Assembly: GCF_007954405.1 (NCBI RefSeq)
Contig: NZ_CP042344.1
Coordinates: 3,162,001 to 3,226,000 of the forward strand
Source of the DNA: Comamonas flocculans
GTDB taxonomy: Bacteria > Pseudomonadota > Gammaproteobacteria > Burkholderiales > Burkholderiaceae_C
Direction: 5' to 3'
Length of the DNA: 64,000 nucleotides
Each line of letters opens with the position of its first letter. Positions within the stretch are counted from its first letter, which is position 1. A program made the position numbers and the translations under genes. Under the pieces are notes generated by a model that was not told the DNA's origin, did no database searches, and was given only the letters and a program-made list of their open reading frames with translations. Positions 51,360-62,624 of this stretch are shown here, one piece after another.

Positions 51360-51944
51360 GTGGCATTGCAGCAAATCGTGCAGCAGACCGTCGAAGGTCT
51401 GGGGTTTGAGCTCGTGGACGTGGAGCGCTCCGCAGGCGGGCTGCTGCGCGTCACGATAGACGTGCCCTGGCAGCGCCCCGAAGCGGGGCAGGCCGCGGCC
51501 GAGCGCTACATCACGGTGGACGACTGCGAGGCCGTCACGCGCCAGCTGCAGTTTGCGCTGGAGGTGGGCAGCATCGACTACCAGCGGCTGGAGGTGTCCT
51601 CGCCCGGCATCGACCGGCCGCTGCGCAGGGAAGACGACCTCGAGCGCTTCGAGGGCGAGCTCATCGACCTCACGCTCAAGGCACCGCTGGGAGCGGCCGC
51701 GGGCGGTCAGGTGGCCGCCAATCGCAAGAAATTCCGCGGGCGGCTGGAGCGCGCCGAGGGCGGCGGCTGGCAGATCACCTGGAGCGACGAGCCCGCGCCC
51801 CGGCCGGGCCAGCGCGTGGGCCGCAAGCGCGAGAGCGCGCCGCTGCAGGTGCTGGGCTTCGAATGGGACGAGCTGCGTGAAGCGCGCCTGGCGCCGGTGG
51901 TGAACTTCAAGGGCCGCGCGGGCCGCACGCCGCAAACCGATTGA
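51360..51944 (+). CDS. rimP: Ribosome maturation factor RimP
   Basis: A 194-residue protein from GTG 51360. Family features: [40 protein letters not shown] and the [20 protein letters not shown] block. It helps 30S subunit assembly. First gene of the conserved operon with nusA and infB. Slightly long because of an insertion around residues 120-165 ([28 protein letters not shown]). Confidence 0.92.
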   Translation: MALQQIVQQTVEGLGFELVDVERSAGGLLRVTIDVPWQRPEAGQAAAERYITVDDCEAVTRQLQFALEVGSIDYQRLEVSSPGIDRPLRREDDLERFEGELIDLTLKAPLGAAAGGQVAANRKKFRGRLERAEGGGWQITWSDEPAPRPGQRVGRKRESAPLQVLGFEWDELREARLAPVVNFKGRAGRTPQTD

Positions 51945-52012
51945 CACAGACCAATGGCGGGGCAGTTGCCGCAGGGCCGGCCCGAAACAGACAAAGACAG
52001 GAGTGCCTGGGC

Positions 52013-53500
52013 ATGAATCGCGAGTTGTTGATGCTGATTGAAGCGATTTCGCGCGAAAAGAGCGTGGATCACGAGATAGTTCTGGGGGCAGTGGAGTCGG
52101 CGCTGGCCCAGGCCACGAAGAAACTCTACGAGGGCGAAGTGGACATCCGCGTCGCCCTGGACCAGGAAACCGGTGACTACCAGACCTTCCGCCGCTGGCT
52201 GGTGGTGCCCGACGACGCCGGGCTGCAGAACCCCGACGCCGAAGAGCTGCTCATGGACGCGCAGGAGCGCGTACCCGGCATCGAGGTGGGCGAATACATC
52301 GAAGAGCCCGTCGACTCCGTGCCGATCGGGCGCATCGGCGCGATGGCGGCCAAGCAGGTCATCCTGCAGAAGATTCGCGACGCCGAGCGCGAGACCCTGC
52401 TCAACGACTTCATGAGCCGCGGCGACAGGATCTTCTCGGGCACCGTCAAGCGCATGGACAAGGGCGACATCATCGTCGAGAGCGGCCGCGTCGAGGGGCG
52501 CCTGCGCCGCGGCGAGATGATTCCGAAGGAAAACCTGCGCACCGGCGACCGCGTGCGCGCGATGATCATGGAGGTGGACCTGACGCTGCGCGGCGCGCCC
52601 ATCCTGCTGTCGCGCTCGGCACCCGAATTCATGATCGAGCTGTTTCGGGGCGAGGTGCCAGAGATCGAGCAGGGCCTGCTGGAGATCAAGAGCTGCGCGC
52701 GCGACGCGGGCAGCCGCGCCAAGATCGCGGTGCTCTCGCACGACAAGCGCGTGGACCCGATCGGTACCTGCGTGGGAGTGCGCGGCACCCGCGTGAACGC
52801 GGTGAGCAACGAGCTGGCCGGCGAGCGCGTGGACATCGTGCTCTGGAGCGAAGACCCGGCGCAGTTCGTCATCGGGGCGCTTGCGCCGGCCAATGTGCAG
52901 TCCATCGTGGTGGACGAGGAAAAGCACGCGATGGACGTCGTGGTGGACGAGGAAAACCTGGCCATCGCCATAGGCCGCGGCGGGCAGAACGTGCGCCTGG
53001 CCTCGGACCTCACCGGCTGGAAGATCAACATCATGGATGCGGCCGAATCGGCCCAGAAAGAGGCCGACGAAACCAGCGCCGCGCGCGAGCTCTTCATGCA
53101 AAGGCTGGACGTGGACGAGGAAATCGCCGACATCCTGATCCGCGAGGGCTTCGAAAACCTCGAGGAAGTGGCCTACGTGCCGCTGCAGGAGATGCTGGAC
53201 ATCGAAGGCTTTGACGAAGACCTCGTCGAAGAGCTGCGCACCCGCGCCAAGGACGCGCTGCTGACCATGCAGATCGCCCGCGAACAGGTGGTGGGCAAGG
53301 TCAGCGAAGACCTGCGCGAGCTCGAAGGCCTGACCACCGAGCTGATCGTCAAGCTCGCCGCCGGCGGCGTGACCACGCGCGACGAGCTGGCTGACCTGGC
53401 GGTCGATGAACTGATGGAACTCACTGGCCAAAGCGACGAAGACGCCAAGGCCTTGATCATGAAAGCCCGTGAGCACTGGTTTGCAGCGGGTGATGAATAA
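52013..53500 (+). CDS. nusA: Transcription factor NusA
   Basis: A 495-residue protein. N-terminal polymerase-binding domain ([20 protein letters not shown]), S1 domain from about 134 ([20 protein letters not shown]), two KH domains ([40 protein letters not shown]), then two acidic C-terminal repeats ([40 protein letters not shown]). It controls pausing, termination and antitermination. The 68-base gap after rimP holds no gene. Confidence 0.96.
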   Translation: MNRELLMLIEAISREKSVDHEIVLGAVESALAQATKKLYEGEVDIRVALDQETGDYQTFRRWLVVPDDAGLQNPDAEELLMDAQERVPGIEVGEYIEEPVDSVPIGRIGAMAAKQVILQKIRDAERETLLNDFMSRGDRIFSGTVKRMDKGDIIVESGRVEGRLRRGEMIPKENLRTGDRVRAMIMEVDLTLRGAPILLSRSAPEFMIELFRGEVPEIEQGLLEIKSCARDAGSRAKIAVLSHDKRVDPIGTCVGVRGTRVNAVSNELAGERVDIVLWSEDPAQFVIGALAPANVQSIVVDEEKHAMDVVVDEENLAIAIGRGGQNVRLASDLTGWKINIMDAAESAQKEADETSAARELFMQRLDVDEEIADILIREGFENLEEVAYVPLQEMLDIEGFDEDLVEELRTRAKDALLTMQIAREQVVGKVSEDLRELEGLTTELIVKLAAGGVTTRDELADLAVDELMELTGQSDEDAKALIMKAREHWFAAGDE

Positions 53501-53523
53501 GGCCGGGGAGGACCGAACCGAAT

Positions 53524-56343
53524 ATGTCGAGCATTACCGTCGCCGAGTTTGCCGCTGAACTCAAGAAAACGCCCGAAACCCTGCTGTCTCAGCTGCGCTC
53601 CGCCGGGGTGGCCAAGAAGTCTGCCACCGACACCGTGAGCGAGGCGGACAAGCAGCAGTTGCTGGACCACCTGCGCGCAGCGCATGGCACCGAAGTCAAG
53701 GAGCGGCGCAAGATCACCCTGGTCAAGCGCTCCACCAGCGAAATCCGCCAGTCCGACGCCACGGGCAAGGCGCGCACCATCCAGGTGGAGGTGCGCAAGA
53801 AGCGCACCTTCATCAAGCGCGAAGAAGCGCCCGAGGCCGCCGCTGAAGCCGCCGAGGCGGCGGCAGCCGCTTCCGTGGTGGACGACGCCGAGCAGGCGCG
53901 CCGCGCCGCCGAGGCCGAGCGCCAAGCGGCCCTGCTGCGCCAGCAGGAGGCCGACGGCAGCCTGAGCCAGCGCGAGCGTGACGAGCGCGCCCGCAAGGAG
54001 CGCGAGGCCGAAGAGCGCGCCGCCGCCTACCTGGCCGAGCAGCGTGAGCGCAAGGCCCGCGAGAAGGCCGAGGAAGAGGCCGCGCGCCAGCAGGCCTCGC
54101 GTCAGGCGGCCGAGCGCAAGGAAGAACAGGCCCAGGCCGAGCAGGAAGCGGCCGCCGAGGCCCAGGCCCGCGCCGCCGAGGAAGCCGGGCGTGCCGAGGA
54201 CCAGGAAGAGCGTCGTCGCCGCGCCCAGGCCGAGGCCGAAGCCATCCGCGCGATGCTGGCCGCGCCCAAGAAGGTGCTGGTGGCCAAGAAGCCCGAGGAG
54301 GCGCGCCACGGCAAGGACAAGGACGCCGCCGCCAAGGGCGACGCCAAGAAGGGCACGCTGCACAAGACGGCGGGTACGGCCGCGCCCTCGACCAGCAAGG
54401 AGGTCAAGTCCTCCAAGCTCTCTTCGAGCTGGGCCGGCGAGAGCGAGAAGCGCAAGGGCATCAAGACCCGCGGCGACAGCTCGGGCGGCGTCGGTGGCAA
54501 CCGCTGGCGCGCGGGCGGCGGACGCGGCAGCCGCAGGGGCGGCGCTCGCGAGGAACGCCACCAGCCGCAGGCGCCGGTGGAATTTCGCGCGCTCGAGGTG
54601 CATGTGCCCGAAACCATCACGGTGGCGGAGCTGGCGCACAAGATGGCCGTCAAGGCCTCCGAAGTCATCAAGGTGCTCATGAAGATGGGCCAGATGGTCA
54701 CGATCAACCAGCCGCTGGACCAGGACACCGCGATGATCATCGTCGAGGAAATGGGCCATACCGCCATCGTCGCGGCGCTGGACGACCCCGAGGCCTTCAC
54801 CGCAGAGGAAGTCTCCAGCCACGACGCCGAAGCCCTGCCGCGCGCCCCCGTGGTTACCGTGATGGGCCACGTGGACCACGGCAAGACCTCGCTGCTGGAC
54901 TACATCCGCCGCACCAAGGTCGCCACGGGCGAGGCCGGCGGCATCACCCAGCACATCGGCGCCTACCACGTGAAGACGCCGCGCGGCATCGTCACCTTCC
55001 TCGATACCCCGGGCCACGAGGCCTTCACCGCCATGCGTGCCCGCGGCGCGCAGGCGACCGACATCGTGATTCTGGTGGTGGCCGCCGACGACGGCGTGAT
55101 GCCCCAGACCAGGGAAGCCATCAAGCATGCGCGCGCCGCCAAGGTGCCGCTGGTGGTGGCCATCACCAAGTCCGACAAACCCGAGGCCAACCCGGAGCGC
55201 GTCAAGCAGGAGCTGGTGGCGCAGGAGGTGGTGCCCGAGGAATACGGCGGCGACGCGCCTTTCATCGCGGTGTCGAGCAAGACCGGCATGGGCATAGACG
55301 ACCTGCTGGAATACGTGCTGCTGCAGGCCGAGGTGCTGGAGCTCAAGGCCCCGGTCGATGCCATGGCCAAGGGCCTGGTGATCGAGGCGCAGCTGGACAA
55401 GGGCCGCGGCCCCGTGGCCACCGTGCTGGTGCAGTCGGGCACGCTCAAGGTTGGCGACGTGGTGCTGGCCGGCCAGACCTTTGGCCGCGTGCGCGCCATG
55501 GGCGACGAGAACGGCAAGGCCATCAAGGAAGCCGGTCCCTCCATCCCGGTGGAAATCCAGGGCCTTTCGGAAGTGCCGCAGGCGGGCGACGAGTTCATGG
55601 TGCTGGGCGACGAGCGCCGCGCACGCGAGATTGCCACCTACCGCGCCGGCAAGTTCCGCAACACCAAGCTGGCCAGGCAGCAGGCGGCCAAGCTGGAAAA
55701 CGTCTTTGCCGAGATGCAGGCGGGCGAGGTGCAGCACCTGCCCATCATCGTCAAGGCCGACGTGCAAGGCTCGCAGGAAGCGCTGGCGCAGTCGCTGCTC
55801 AAGCTCTCCACCGACGAGATCAAGGTGCAGCTGGTCTATGCCGGCGTGGGTGGCATCAGCGAGTCCGACGTGAACCTGGCGCTGGCTTCCAAGGCCATCG
55901 TCATCGGCTTCAACGTGCGCGCCGACGCCAATGCGCGCAAGACGGCCGAGATGAACGGCGTGGATCTGCGCTACTACAACATCATCTACGACGCGGTGGA
56001 TGAGCTCAAGGCGGCGATGTCCGGCATGCTCGCGCCCGAACAGCGCGAGGAAGCGCTGGGCACGGCCGAGATCCGCACGGTGTTCGTGGCGACCAAGATC
56101 GGCACGATTGCCGGTTCCTACATCACCTCGGGCCAGGTCACGCGCGGCTGCAAGTTCCGCCTGCTGCGCGAGCATGTGGTGATCTACACCGGCGAGGTGG
56201 AGTCGGTGCGCCGCCTCAAGGACGACGTCAAGGAAGTCAAGGAAGGCTTCGAGTGCGGCATCAAGCTGCGCAACTACACCGACATCAAGGAAGGCGACGA
56301 GCTCGAATTCTTTGAAGTCAAGGAAGTGGCGCGCACGCTGTAA
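53524..56343 (+). CDS. infB: Translation initiation factor IF-2
   Basis: A 939-residue GTPase. N-terminal IF2 domain ([20 protein letters not shown]), a long charged alanine/glutamate/arginine linker (about 95-320), a basic glycine-rich spacer ([19 protein letters not shown]), then the G domain with [12 protein letters not shown] (about 448-459), DTPGHEAF and TKSD. The C-terminal domains bind initiator tRNA. Full length, third gene of the operon. Confidence 0.97.
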   Translation: MSSITVAEFAAELKKTPETLLSQLRSAGVAKKSATDTVSEADKQQLLDHLRAAHGTEVKERRKITLVKRSTSEIRQSDATGKARTIQVEVRKKRTFIKREEAPEAAAEAAEAAAAASVVDDAEQARRAAEAERQAALLRQQEADGSLSQRERDERARKEREAEERAAAYLAEQRERKAREKAEEEAARQQASRQAAERKEEQAQAEQEAAAEAQARAAEEAGRAEDQEERRRRAQAEAEAIRAMLAAPKKVLVAKKPEEARHGKDKDAAAKGDAKKGTLHKTAGTAAPSTSKEVKSSKLSSSWAGESEKRKGIKTRGDSSGGVGGNRWRAGGGRGSRRGGAREERHQPQAPVEFRALEVHVPETITVAELAHKMAVKASEVIKVLMKMGQMVTINQPLDQDTAMIIVEEMGHTAIVAALDDPEAFTAEEVSSHDAEALPRAPVVTVMGHVDHGKTSLLDYIRRTKVATGEAGGITQHIGAYHVKTPRGIVTFLDTPGHEAFTAMRARGAQATDIVILVVAADDGVMPQTREAIKHARAAKVPLVVAITKSDKPEANPERVKQELVAQEVVPEEYGGDAPFIAVSSKTGMGIDDLLEYVLLQAEVLELKAPVDAMAKGLVIEAQLDKGRGPVATVLVQSGTLKVGDVVLAGQTFGRVRAMGDENGKAIKEAGPSIPVEIQGLSEVPQAGDEFMVLGDERRAREIATYRAGKFRNTKLARQQAAKLENVFAEMQAGEVQHLPIIVKADVQGSQEALAQSLLKLSTDEIKVQLVYAGVGGISESDVNLALASKAIVIGFNVRADANARKTAEMNGVDLRYYNIIYDAVDELKAAMSGMLAPEQREEALGTAEIRTVFVATKIGTIAGSYITSGQVTRGCKFRLLREHVVIYTGEVESVRRLKDDVKEVKEGFECGIKLRNYTDIKEGDELEFFEVKEVARTL

Positions 56344-56356
56344 AGAGGCAGTTTGA

Positions 56357-56380
56357 GCGTGGGGTGCTTGCGCCCCACGC
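56357..56380 (+). other. Perfect hairpin between infB and rbfA
   Basis: GCGTGGGG (56357-56364) and CCCCACGC (56373-56380) around an 8-base loop, 14 bases after the infB stop and 13 before rbfA. No T-run, so it is more likely an mRNA processing or stability element than a terminator. Confidence 0.55.
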
Positions 56381-56393
56381 GCATGGCACAAGC

Positions 56394-56762
56394 ATGAAGA
56401 AGCATTCCGGTCCCCATCGCGATTTGCGCATTGCCGACCAGATCCAGCGTGATCTGGCCGAGCTGATCCGCGGTCTGAAGGACCCGCGCATCGGCATGTG
56501 CACGCTGCAAGCGGTGGAAGTCACGCCCGACTATGCGCACGCCAAGGTCTACTTCAGCGTGCTGGTGGGCGATGGCGAGGCGACGCAGGAGGCGCTGAAC
56601 CAGTCTGCGGGCTTTCTGCGCAACGGCCTGTTCAAGCGCCTTGCGATCCACACCGTGCCCACGCTGCATTTCATCTACGACCGCACCAGCGAGCGCGCGG
56701 CCGACATGAATGCGCTGATCGCGCGTGCCGTCGCCTCGCGCTCCAAAGACGAGGACGCATGA
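56394..56762 (+). CDS. rbfA: Ribosome-binding factor A
   Basis: A 122-residue KH-type protein ([58 protein letters not shown]). It binds the 30S subunit late in assembly. ATG 56394 is chosen because the family begins just before the RIADQIQ helix. ATGA overlap with truB. Confidence 0.95.
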   Translation: MKKHSGPHRDLRIADQIQRDLAELIRGLKDPRIGMCTLQAVEVTPDYAHAKVYFSVLVGDGEATQEALNQSAGFLRNGLFKRLAIHTVPTLHFIYDRTSERAADMNALIARAVASRSKDEDA

Positions 56763-57733
56763 CGACGGCTGCCCCTCGCATCCGGGTGCAGCGGCGCCCG
56801 GTGCACGGGGTGCTGCTGCTGGACAAACCCCTGGGCCTCTCCAGCAACCAGGCGCTGCAGAAGGCCAAGTGGCTGCTGCGCGCCGAAAAGGCCGGGCATA
56901 CCGGCACGCTGGACCCCATGGCCAGCGGCGTGCTGCCGCTGTGCTTTGGCGCGGCCACCAAGTTCAGCGCGCTGCAGCTCGATGCGCCCAAGCGCTACGA
57001 GGCCGTGGCGCTGCTGGGCGTGACCACCACCACCGGCGATGCCGAGGGCCAGGTGCTCAGCCGCGGCGCGGTGGACCCCGGCGTGCTGGCGCCCGAGCGC
57101 CTGGCCGCGCTGGCGCGCCGGTTCACCGGGCGCATCCAGCAAGTGCCGCCGATGCACAGCGCGCTCAAAAGGGACGGCAAGGCACTGTACGAATATGCGC
57201 GCGAGGGCGTCGAGGTCGAGCGTGCCCCGCGCGAGATTGAAATATTTGAATTAAAAATGGCTCCAGCGCCTGCCAGTGAAGCGCAAACAGCTATCAAAAT
57301 AGAGGTTCTTTGCAGCAAAGGCACCTACATCCGCACGCTGGCCGAAGACATCGGCCGGCAGCTTGGCTGCGGCGCCCACCTGGTGGCGCTCAGGCGCATC
57401 GAAACCGGCGGCATAGGCCTTGAGCGCTGCGTGACCTTGCCCGCATTTGAGGCCCTGCCCGAGGCCGAGCGCCTGGCGCGGCTGCTGCCCGTCGACACGC
57501 TGCTCGCCGGGCATGAGCGCATCACCCTCGAAGCCGCTGAGGCCGGCCGTTTCCTCTCGGGCCTGCGCCGGCGCGGCCCCTGGCCCGAGCTGGCGGCCGT
57601 AGCCGTCTATGGCGAGCAGCCCGCGGCGCTGCTGGGTCTGGGCCACGTGAGGGCGGGCGAACTGGTACCGGACCGGCTGCTGAGCCCCATTGAAATCCAG
57701 CAAATCCTGCAAGAAGAAGCACTGTCATCATGA
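56759..57733 (+). CDS. truB: tRNA pseudouridine-55 synthase TruB
   Basis: A 324-residue enzyme with catalytic Asp52 in [18 protein letters not shown], the [20 protein letters not shown] motif and [20 protein letters not shown]. It makes pseudouridine 55 in the T-loop of tRNAs. Odd feature: about residues 163-181 ([19 protein letters not shown]) are encoded by a copy of the family's palindromic repeat, inserted in frame between two beta strands. Confidence 0.94.
   Translation: MTTAAPRIRVQRRPVHGVLLLDKPLGLSSNQALQKAKWLLRAEKAGHTGTLDPMASGVLPLCFGAATKFSALQLDAPKRYEAVALLGVTTTTGDAEGQVLSRGAVDPGVLAPERLAALARRFTGRIQQVPPMHSALKRDGKALYEYAREGVEVERAPREIEIFELKMAPAPASEAQTAIKIEVLCSKGTYIRTLAEDIGRQLGCGAHLVALRRIETGGIGLERCVTLPAFEALPEAERLARLLPVDTLLAGHERITLEAAEAGRFLSGLRRRGPWPELAAVAVYGEQPAALLGLGHVRAGELVPDRLLSPIEIQQILQEEALSS
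57249..57302 (+). repeat. Palindromic repeat inside truB
   Basis: TTGAATTAAAAATGGCTCCA, then GCGCCTGCCAGTGAAGCGCAA and CAGCTATCAAAA: recognisable family repeat, more AT-rich than its surroundings and keeping the truB frame open. Compare 33568-33617. Confidence 0.6.
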
Positions 57734-59565
57734 GCAAGCAAATACGCAACATCGCCATCATTGCCCACGTGGACCATGGCAAGACCACCATGGTGGACCA
57801 GCTCCTGCGCCAGAGCGGCACCTTTGCCGCGCACGAAAAGGTGCAGGACACGGTGATGGACAACAACGCCATCGAGCGTGAACGCGGCATCACCATCCTG
57901 GCCAAGAACTGCGCCGTGACCTGGAACGGCACGCACATCAACATCCTGGATACCCCCGGCCACGCGGACTTCGGCGGCGAGGTGGAACGCGCGCTGTCCA
58001 TGGTCGACGGCGTGGTGCTCCTGATCGACGCGCAGGAAGGCCCCATGCCGCAGACGCGCTTCGTCACCAAGAAGGCGCTGGCCCTGGGCCTCAAGCCCAT
58101 CGTCGTGGTCAACAAGGTGGACAAGCCCGGCGCGCGCCCCGACTACGTGGTGAACGCCGCGTTCGACCTGTTCGACAAGCTGGGCGCCACCGACGAGCAA
58201 CTGGACTTTCCCGTGGTCTATGCCTCGGGCATCAACGGCTGGAGCTCGCTCACGCAGGGCGAGCCGGGCGAGCAGTGGGGGCCGGACATGGCGCCGCTGT
58301 TCGAGACCATCCTCAAGCACGTGCCCTCGGTGCAGGGCGACCCGGCCGCACCGGTGCAGATGCAGGTCTCGGCGCTGGACTATTCCACCTTCGTCGGGCG
58401 CATCGGCGTGGGGCGCATCAACCAGGGCACGCTGCGCGCGGGCCAGGACGTGCTGGTCATGGCCGGGCCGGACGGCGAGAAATACAAGGCGCGCGTCAAC
58501 CAGATCCACCAGTTCCAGGGGCTCGATCGCGTGCAGGTGAGCGAGGCCGGGCCCGATGAGATCGTGCTGATCAACGGCATAGAGCACATCGGCATCGGTG
58601 AGACCGTCACCGACATCGAAGACCCCCGGCCGCTGCCGATGCTCAAGATCGACGAGCCCACGCTGACCATGAATTTCTGCGTCAACACCAGTCCGCTGGC
58701 GGGGCGCGAGGGCAAGTACGTCACCAGCCGCCAGATCTGGGACCGGCTGCAGAAAGAGCTGCGCTCCAACGTCGCCCTGCGCGTGAAGGAAACCAGCGAG
58801 GACGGCGTGTTCGAGGTGTCGGGCCGCGGCGAGCTGCACCTGACCATCCTGCTGGAGGAAATGCGCCGCGAGGGCTATGAGCTGGCCGTCTCCAAGCCGC
58901 GCGTGGTGTTTCGCGAGATCGACGGCGAGCGCTGCGAGCCCATCGAGCTGGTCACCGCCGACGTGGAGGAAAACCACCAGGGCGGCGTGATGCAGGCGCT
59001 GGGTGAGAGGAAGGGCGAGCTCGTCAACATGGAAAGCGACGGGCGCGGGCGCGTGCGTCTGGAATACCGCATTCCGGCGCGCGGCCTGATCGGCTTTACC
59101 AATGAATTCCTCAACCTCACGCGCGGCACCGGCCTGATTTCCAACATCTTCGACGGCTACGAGCCCTACAAGGGCGAGATCGGCGGGCGCAAGAACGGCG
59201 TGCTGATCAGCATGGACGCGGGCGAGATCTTCACCTACGCGCTGGGCAAGCTCGACGACCGCGGGCGCATGTTCGTCAAGGCCGGTGACCCGGTGTACGA
59301 GGGCATGATCGTCGGCATCCACAGCCGCGACAACGACCTCGTCGTCAACGCCACGCGCACCAAGCAGCTGACCAACTTCCGCGTCAGCGGCAAGGAAGAC
59401 GCGATCAAGGTCACGCCGCCGATCGATCTCACGCTCGAATACGGCGTGGAGTTCATCGAAGACGACGAACTCGTCGAGATCACGCCCAAGAGCATCCGCC
59501 TGCGCAAACGCCACCTGAGCGAGCATGAGCGCAAGCGCGCCGCGCGCGAAGAGCGCCCTGATTGA
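57730..59565 (+). CDS. typA: Ribosome-associated GTPase TypA/BipA
   Basis: A 611-residue translational GTPase. G1 AHVDHGKTT at residues 12-20, G2 in ERERGITI, G3 DTPGHADF, G4 NKVDKPGA, then EF-G-like domains III and V and the BipA C-terminal domain ([20 protein letters not shown]). It aids 50S assembly and stress growth. ATGA overlap with truB marks the end of the operon. Confidence 0.96.
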   Translation: MSKQIRNIAIIAHVDHGKTTMVDQLLRQSGTFAAHEKVQDTVMDNNAIERERGITILAKNCAVTWNGTHINILDTPGHADFGGEVERALSMVDGVVLLIDAQEGPMPQTRFVTKKALALGLKPIVVVNKVDKPGARPDYVVNAAFDLFDKLGATDEQLDFPVVYASGINGWSSLTQGEPGEQWGPDMAPLFETILKHVPSVQGDPAAPVQMQVSALDYSTFVGRIGVGRINQGTLRAGQDVLVMAGPDGEKYKARVNQIHQFQGLDRVQVSEAGPDEIVLINGIEHIGIGETVTDIEDPRPLPMLKIDEPTLTMNFCVNTSPLAGREGKYVTSRQIWDRLQKELRSNVALRVKETSEDGVFEVSGRGELHLTILLEEMRREGYELAVSKPRVVFREIDGERCEPIELVTADVEENHQGGVMQALGERKGELVNMESDGRGRVRLEYRIPARGLIGFTNEFLNLTRGTGLISNIFDGYEPYKGEIGGRKNGVLISMDAGEIFTYALGKLDDRGRMFVKAGDPVYEGMIVGIHSRDNDLVVNATRTKQLTNFRVSGKEDAIKVTPPIDLTLEYGVEFIEDDELVEITPKSIRLRKRHLSEHERKRAAREERPD

Positions 59566-59587
59566 CCCACACCCCCAAGGAGCAGGC

Positions 59588-60673
59588 ATGCAAGATGCGG
59601 AAGTCCTCACCGAAGTGCGCGGCCAGATCGGCTGCATTACCCTGAACCGTCCCCGGGCGCTCAATGCGCTGTCGCTCGGCATGGTGCGCACCCTGTTTGC
59701 CACCTTGCAGGCCTGGGACCAGAACCCGCAGGTTCTTGCCATCGCGATCCGCGGCAGCAACAAGGAGGGACCCTTTGGCGCCTTCTGCGCCGGGGGGGAC
59801 ATCCGCTTTCTGCACCAGGGCGCCACCCAGGGCGACCCGCGGGTGGAGGATTTCTTCACCGAGGAATACATCCTCAACCACCTCACGCACCATCTGTCCA
59901 AGCCCTACATCGCCTTCATGGACGGCGTGGTCATGGGCGGCGGCATGGGCATCAGCCAGGGCGCGAGCCTGCGCATCGTCACCGAGCGCACCAAGATGGC
60001 CATGCCCGAAACCGGCATCGGCCTGTTCCCCGACGTGGGCGGGGGCTATTTCCTCTCGCGCTGCCCCGGGCACGCGGGCGAGTGGCTGGCGCTGACCGGT
60101 GAGACCATAGGCGCGCAGCAGGCCGTGGCGCTGCATCTGGCCGATGCCATCCTGCCGTCGGAAAAGCTGGCCGAGGTCTGGGAGGCACTGGGCCAGCAAA
60201 GCTTTGCCGACGGGGCTGCGGTGCAAAGCTGGGTTGCTTCTCAAACGGTAGCTGCTGGCGCAGAGCAGGCGGGCGTCAGAGCCGAATTTGACCAATATTT
60301 TTCACTGCCCGACGTGTCCGCCATCATCGCCGCGCTGGAAGCCTCTGAAGGCGATTGGGAGCGTGCCACCGCCGCCACGCTGCGCCAGCGCTCGCCGCTG
60401 ATGCTGCATGTGGTGCTGCAGCAGATCCGCCGTGCACGCGGCATGACGCTGGCCGAAGACCTGCGCATGGAGCGCGATCTGGTGCGCCACTGCTTTCACC
60501 TGCGCCCCGGCGAGAGCGAAACCCTGGAAGGCATACGGGCGCTGGCCATCGACAAGGACCGCAATCCGCAGTGGAAGCCGGCACGCATCGAAGAGGTGGA
60601 CCCGCAGCTGGTGCAAGCCTTCTTCACCAGCCCCTGGCCGCAGGCGCTGCACCCGCTGGCGCGCCTGGCCTGA
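59588..60673 (+). CDS. Crotonase-family hydrolase (3-hydroxyisobutyryl-CoA hydrolase-like)
   Basis: A 361-residue protein. CoA-binding oxyanion segment GAFCAGGDIRFLHQ, DGVVMGGGMGISQGASLRIV, and the MPETGIGLFPDVGGGYFLSR block with the catalytic glutamate typical of 3-hydroxyisobutyryl-CoA hydrolases in valine breakdown. The C-terminal extension (VRHCFHLRPGESETLEGIRA and DKDRNPQWKPA) also fits. A repeat-derived stretch lies at about residues 217-235. Exact substrate not certain. Confidence 0.88.
   Translation: MQDAEVLTEVRGQIGCITLNRPRALNALSLGMVRTLFATLQAWDQNPQVLAIAIRGSNKEGPFGAFCAGGDIRFLHQGATQGDPRVEDFFTEEYILNHLTHHLSKPYIAFMDGVVMGGGMGISQGASLRIVTERTKMAMPETGIGLFPDVGGGYFLSRCPGHAGEWLALTGETIGAQQAVALHLADAILPSEKLAEVWEALGQQSFADGAAVQSWVASQTVAAGAEQAGVRAEFDQYFSLPDVSAIIAALEASEGDWERATAATLRQRSPLMLHVVLQQIRRARGMTLAEDLRMERDLVRHCFHLRPGESETLEGIRALAIDKDRNPQWKPARIEEVDPQLVQAFFTSPWPQALHPLARLA
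60238..60292 (-). repeat. Palindromic repeat inside crotonase gene
   Basis: Opposite orientation to the truB copy: on the minus strand it reads GGTCAAATTCGGCTCTGACG, then CCAGCAGCTACCGTTTGAGAA. In the coding frame it gives SQTVAAGAEQAGVRAEFDQ. The copy is degenerate, so the insertion is probably old. Confidence 0.6.
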
Positions 60674-60719
60674 TGCCTGCCGCCGACAGGCTCTTGCCCG
60701 CCGTGGCACCATGGCGGGC

Positions 60720-61289
60720 ATGAGCACTGCCGAACAACGCCTTTTCCCCGACTGGGAAGTCTCCCGCTGGTTCAATGCCGACGCCCCCGTGAGCCTCACT
60801 GACCTGCGCGGCCAGGTGGTGCTGGTTGAAGCCTTTCAAATGCTCTGCCCCGGCTGCGTCAGCCAGGCGCTGCCGCTGGCGCGCAAGGTGCACCAGATGT
60901 ACGGCGGGCAGGGACTGGCCGTCATCGGCCTGCACACGGTGTTCGAGCACCACGACGCGATGCAGCCGCATGCGCTCGAAGCCTTCCTGTACGAATACAA
61001 GATCCGCTTTCCCGTCGGCGTGGACCAACCTCTGGAGCACAGCCCCTTGCCCGCCACCATGCTGCGTTGGCAGTTGCAGGGTACGCCCAGCACGCTGCTG
61101 ATAGACAGGGCGGGGCGCCTGCGCGCCCACCATTTCGGCAGCATCGACGAGCTGGAGCTGGGGGTGGTGCTCGGGCGCTTGCTGGCTGAAGACGGGATCG
61201 CGGCCCAGCCGCCGGGCCCGGTCGTTCATTCAGCGGACGAAGGCGCTTGTACTCCAGCAGCCTGCCCCGCGCCCAGCACCGGGCGCTGA
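60720..61289 (+). CDS. Redoxin/TlpA-like thioredoxin-fold protein
   Basis: A 189-residue protein with the peroxiredoxin/TlpA core: VVLVEAFQMLCPGCVSQALP with CPGC at about residues 43-46, GLHTVFEHHDAM and the cis-proline in QGTPSTLLIDRAG. No signal peptide, so cytoplasmic. ATG 60711 would add three residues; either is possible. Role in thiol redox chemistry is inferred from the fold. Confidence 0.82.
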   Translation: MSTAEQRLFPDWEVSRWFNADAPVSLTDLRGQVVLVEAFQMLCPGCVSQALPLARKVHQMYGGQGLAVIGLHTVFEHHDAMQPHALEAFLYEYKIRFPVGVDQPLEHSPLPATMLRWQLQGTPSTLLIDRAGRLRAHHFGSIDELELGVVLGRLLAEDGIAAQPPGPVVHSADEGACTPAACPAPSTGR

Positions 61290-61307
61290 ACGCCCACGGC
61301 CCGCACT

Positions 61308-61784
61308 TCAGCGCTGGCGGCTCTTCATCGCGCGCTCCACCTCGCGCTTGCCCTCGCGCTCCTTGATGGTGCTGCGCTTGTCGTGCTCGGCCTTGCCCTT
61401 GGCCAGCGCAATCTCGCACTTGGCGCGCCCGTCCTTCCAGTAGAGCTTGAGCGGCACCAGGGTGTAGCCCTTTTGCTCCACCTTGCCGATCAGGCGGCGG
61501 ATCTCGTCCTTGTGCATCAAGAGCTTCTTGGTGCGCGCCGCGTCCGGGCTCACGTGGGTGGAGGCGGTCTTGAGCGGCTGGATCTGGCAGCCGATCAGAA
61601 ACAGCTCGCCGTTCTTGATAACCACATAGCCCTCGGTCAGCTGCGCCTTGCCTTCGCGCAGCGCCTTGACCTCCCAGCCGTGCAGCACCATGCCCGCCTC
61701 GTGGCGTTCCTCGAAGAAGTAGTTGAACGCGGCCTTCTTGTTTTCGGCGATGCGCGCAGACGGTGGTTGTGGTTTCTTGGCCAT
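61308..61784 (-). CDS. smpB: SsrA-binding protein SmpB
   Basis: A 158-residue protein: [60 protein letters not shown] and the basic C-terminal tail ([20 protein letters not shown]) that enters the decoding centre. It delivers tmRNA to stalled ribosomes. ATG 61784 gives the family N terminus. Divergent from ratA as in other Burkholderiales. Confidence 0.96.
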   Translation of the reverse strand: MAKKPQPPSARIAENKKAAFNYFFEERHEAGMVLHGWEVKALREGKAQLTEGYVVIKNGELFLIGCQIQPLKTASTHVSPDAARTKKLLMHKDEIRRLIGKVEQKGYTLVPLKLYWKDGRAKCEIALAKGKAEHDKRSTIKEREGKREVERAMKSRQR

Positions 61785-61867
61785 GAAAAGCAATACCGGC
61801 AGCACCACTAGAATCGGTTCTGCCTGAAGGGCGTCCATTTTAGGCGGCGCCCGGCTCCCGTCCACGC

Positions 61868-62308
61868 ATGAAGACCGTCCACAAATCCGTTCTGATCTGG
61901 TACACGCCGCAAGAGATGTTCGACCTGGTCACGGATGTGCCCAAATACCCCGAGTTCCTGCCCTGGTGCGACCATGCCGCCGTGCGCAGCAGCGACGAGC
62001 ACGGCATGACCGCCGAGGTGGGCATCAGCTTTGCGGGCGTGCGCAAGACCTTCGTCACGCGCAACGAGCATGAAGCCGGCCGGCGCGTGACCATCCGCCT
62101 GGTGGAGGGCCCGTTTTCGCAGCTCGACGGCGACTGGCAGTTCCATCCCGTGGGCGACGGCGCCCAGCGCGCCTGCAAGGTGGAACTGCGGCTGCACTAT
62201 GGTTTTTCCAGTCGCGCGCTGGCGGCGCTGGTGGGGCCGGTGTTCGACCGCATTGCCGCCTCGCTCGTCGACGCCTTCGTCGAACGCGCCCAGAAAGTCT
62301 ATGGCTGA
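61868..62308 (+). CDS. ratA: RatA/COQ10-family START-like protein
   Basis: A 146-residue protein: [39 protein letters not shown] and the helix [20 protein letters not shown]. The family's fold is a START-like lipid-binding domain; in E. coli RatA has been described as inhibiting 70S ribosome association, while COQ10 homologues bind ubiquinone. Either function is possible. Overlaps rnfH by eight bases. Confidence 0.88.
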   Translation: MKTVHKSVLIWYTPQEMFDLVTDVPKYPEFLPWCDHAAVRSSDEHGMTAEVGISFAGVRKTFVTRNEHEAGRRVTIRLVEGPFSQLDGDWQFHPVGDGAQRACKVELRLHYGFSSRALAALVGPVFDRIAASLVDAFVERAQKVYG

Positions 62309-62609
62309 AGCGACGATCCGCGTGGTGGTGGTGACCTCGGCCGCGCCGCGCCAGACGCAAACCTGGACGCTGGACCTGCCCACCGGCGCCACGCTGGCCG
62401 AGGCGCTGCGCGCCTGTGGCCTGCAACCCACCGATCCCGATTACGCCGCGGGCGTCTGGGGCAGGGCACAGCCGCTCGACATGCCCCTGCGCGAGGGCGA
62501 TCGCATCGACTGGTGCCGGCCGCTGCGCGTGGACCCCAAGGTGGCGCGGCGCGAGCGGTTCGCGCGCCAGGGCGCGCGCGCCGCAGGCCTGTTCGCGCAG
62601 CGGCGCTGA
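62301..62609 (+). CDS. rnfH: RnfH-family ubiquitin-like protein
   Basis: A 102-residue protein with a beta-grasp pattern ([56 protein letters not shown]). The RVDPKxxRRxR ending is diagnostic. It always neighbours ratA in this lineage; the biochemical role is unclear. Confidence 0.92.
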   Translation: MAEATIRVVVVTSAAPRQTQTWTLDLPTGATLAEALRACGLQPTDPDYAAGVWGRAQPLDMPLREGDRIDWCRPLRVDPKVARRERFARQGARAAGLFAQRR

Positions 62610-62624
62610 AGTCTTCCTTCAGGT

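Noticed and set aside
53173..56391. Minus-strand open frame of 1,072 codons
   Set aside because: Antisense to nusA and infB, which are unmistakable; low-complexity leucine/glycine/arginine translation.
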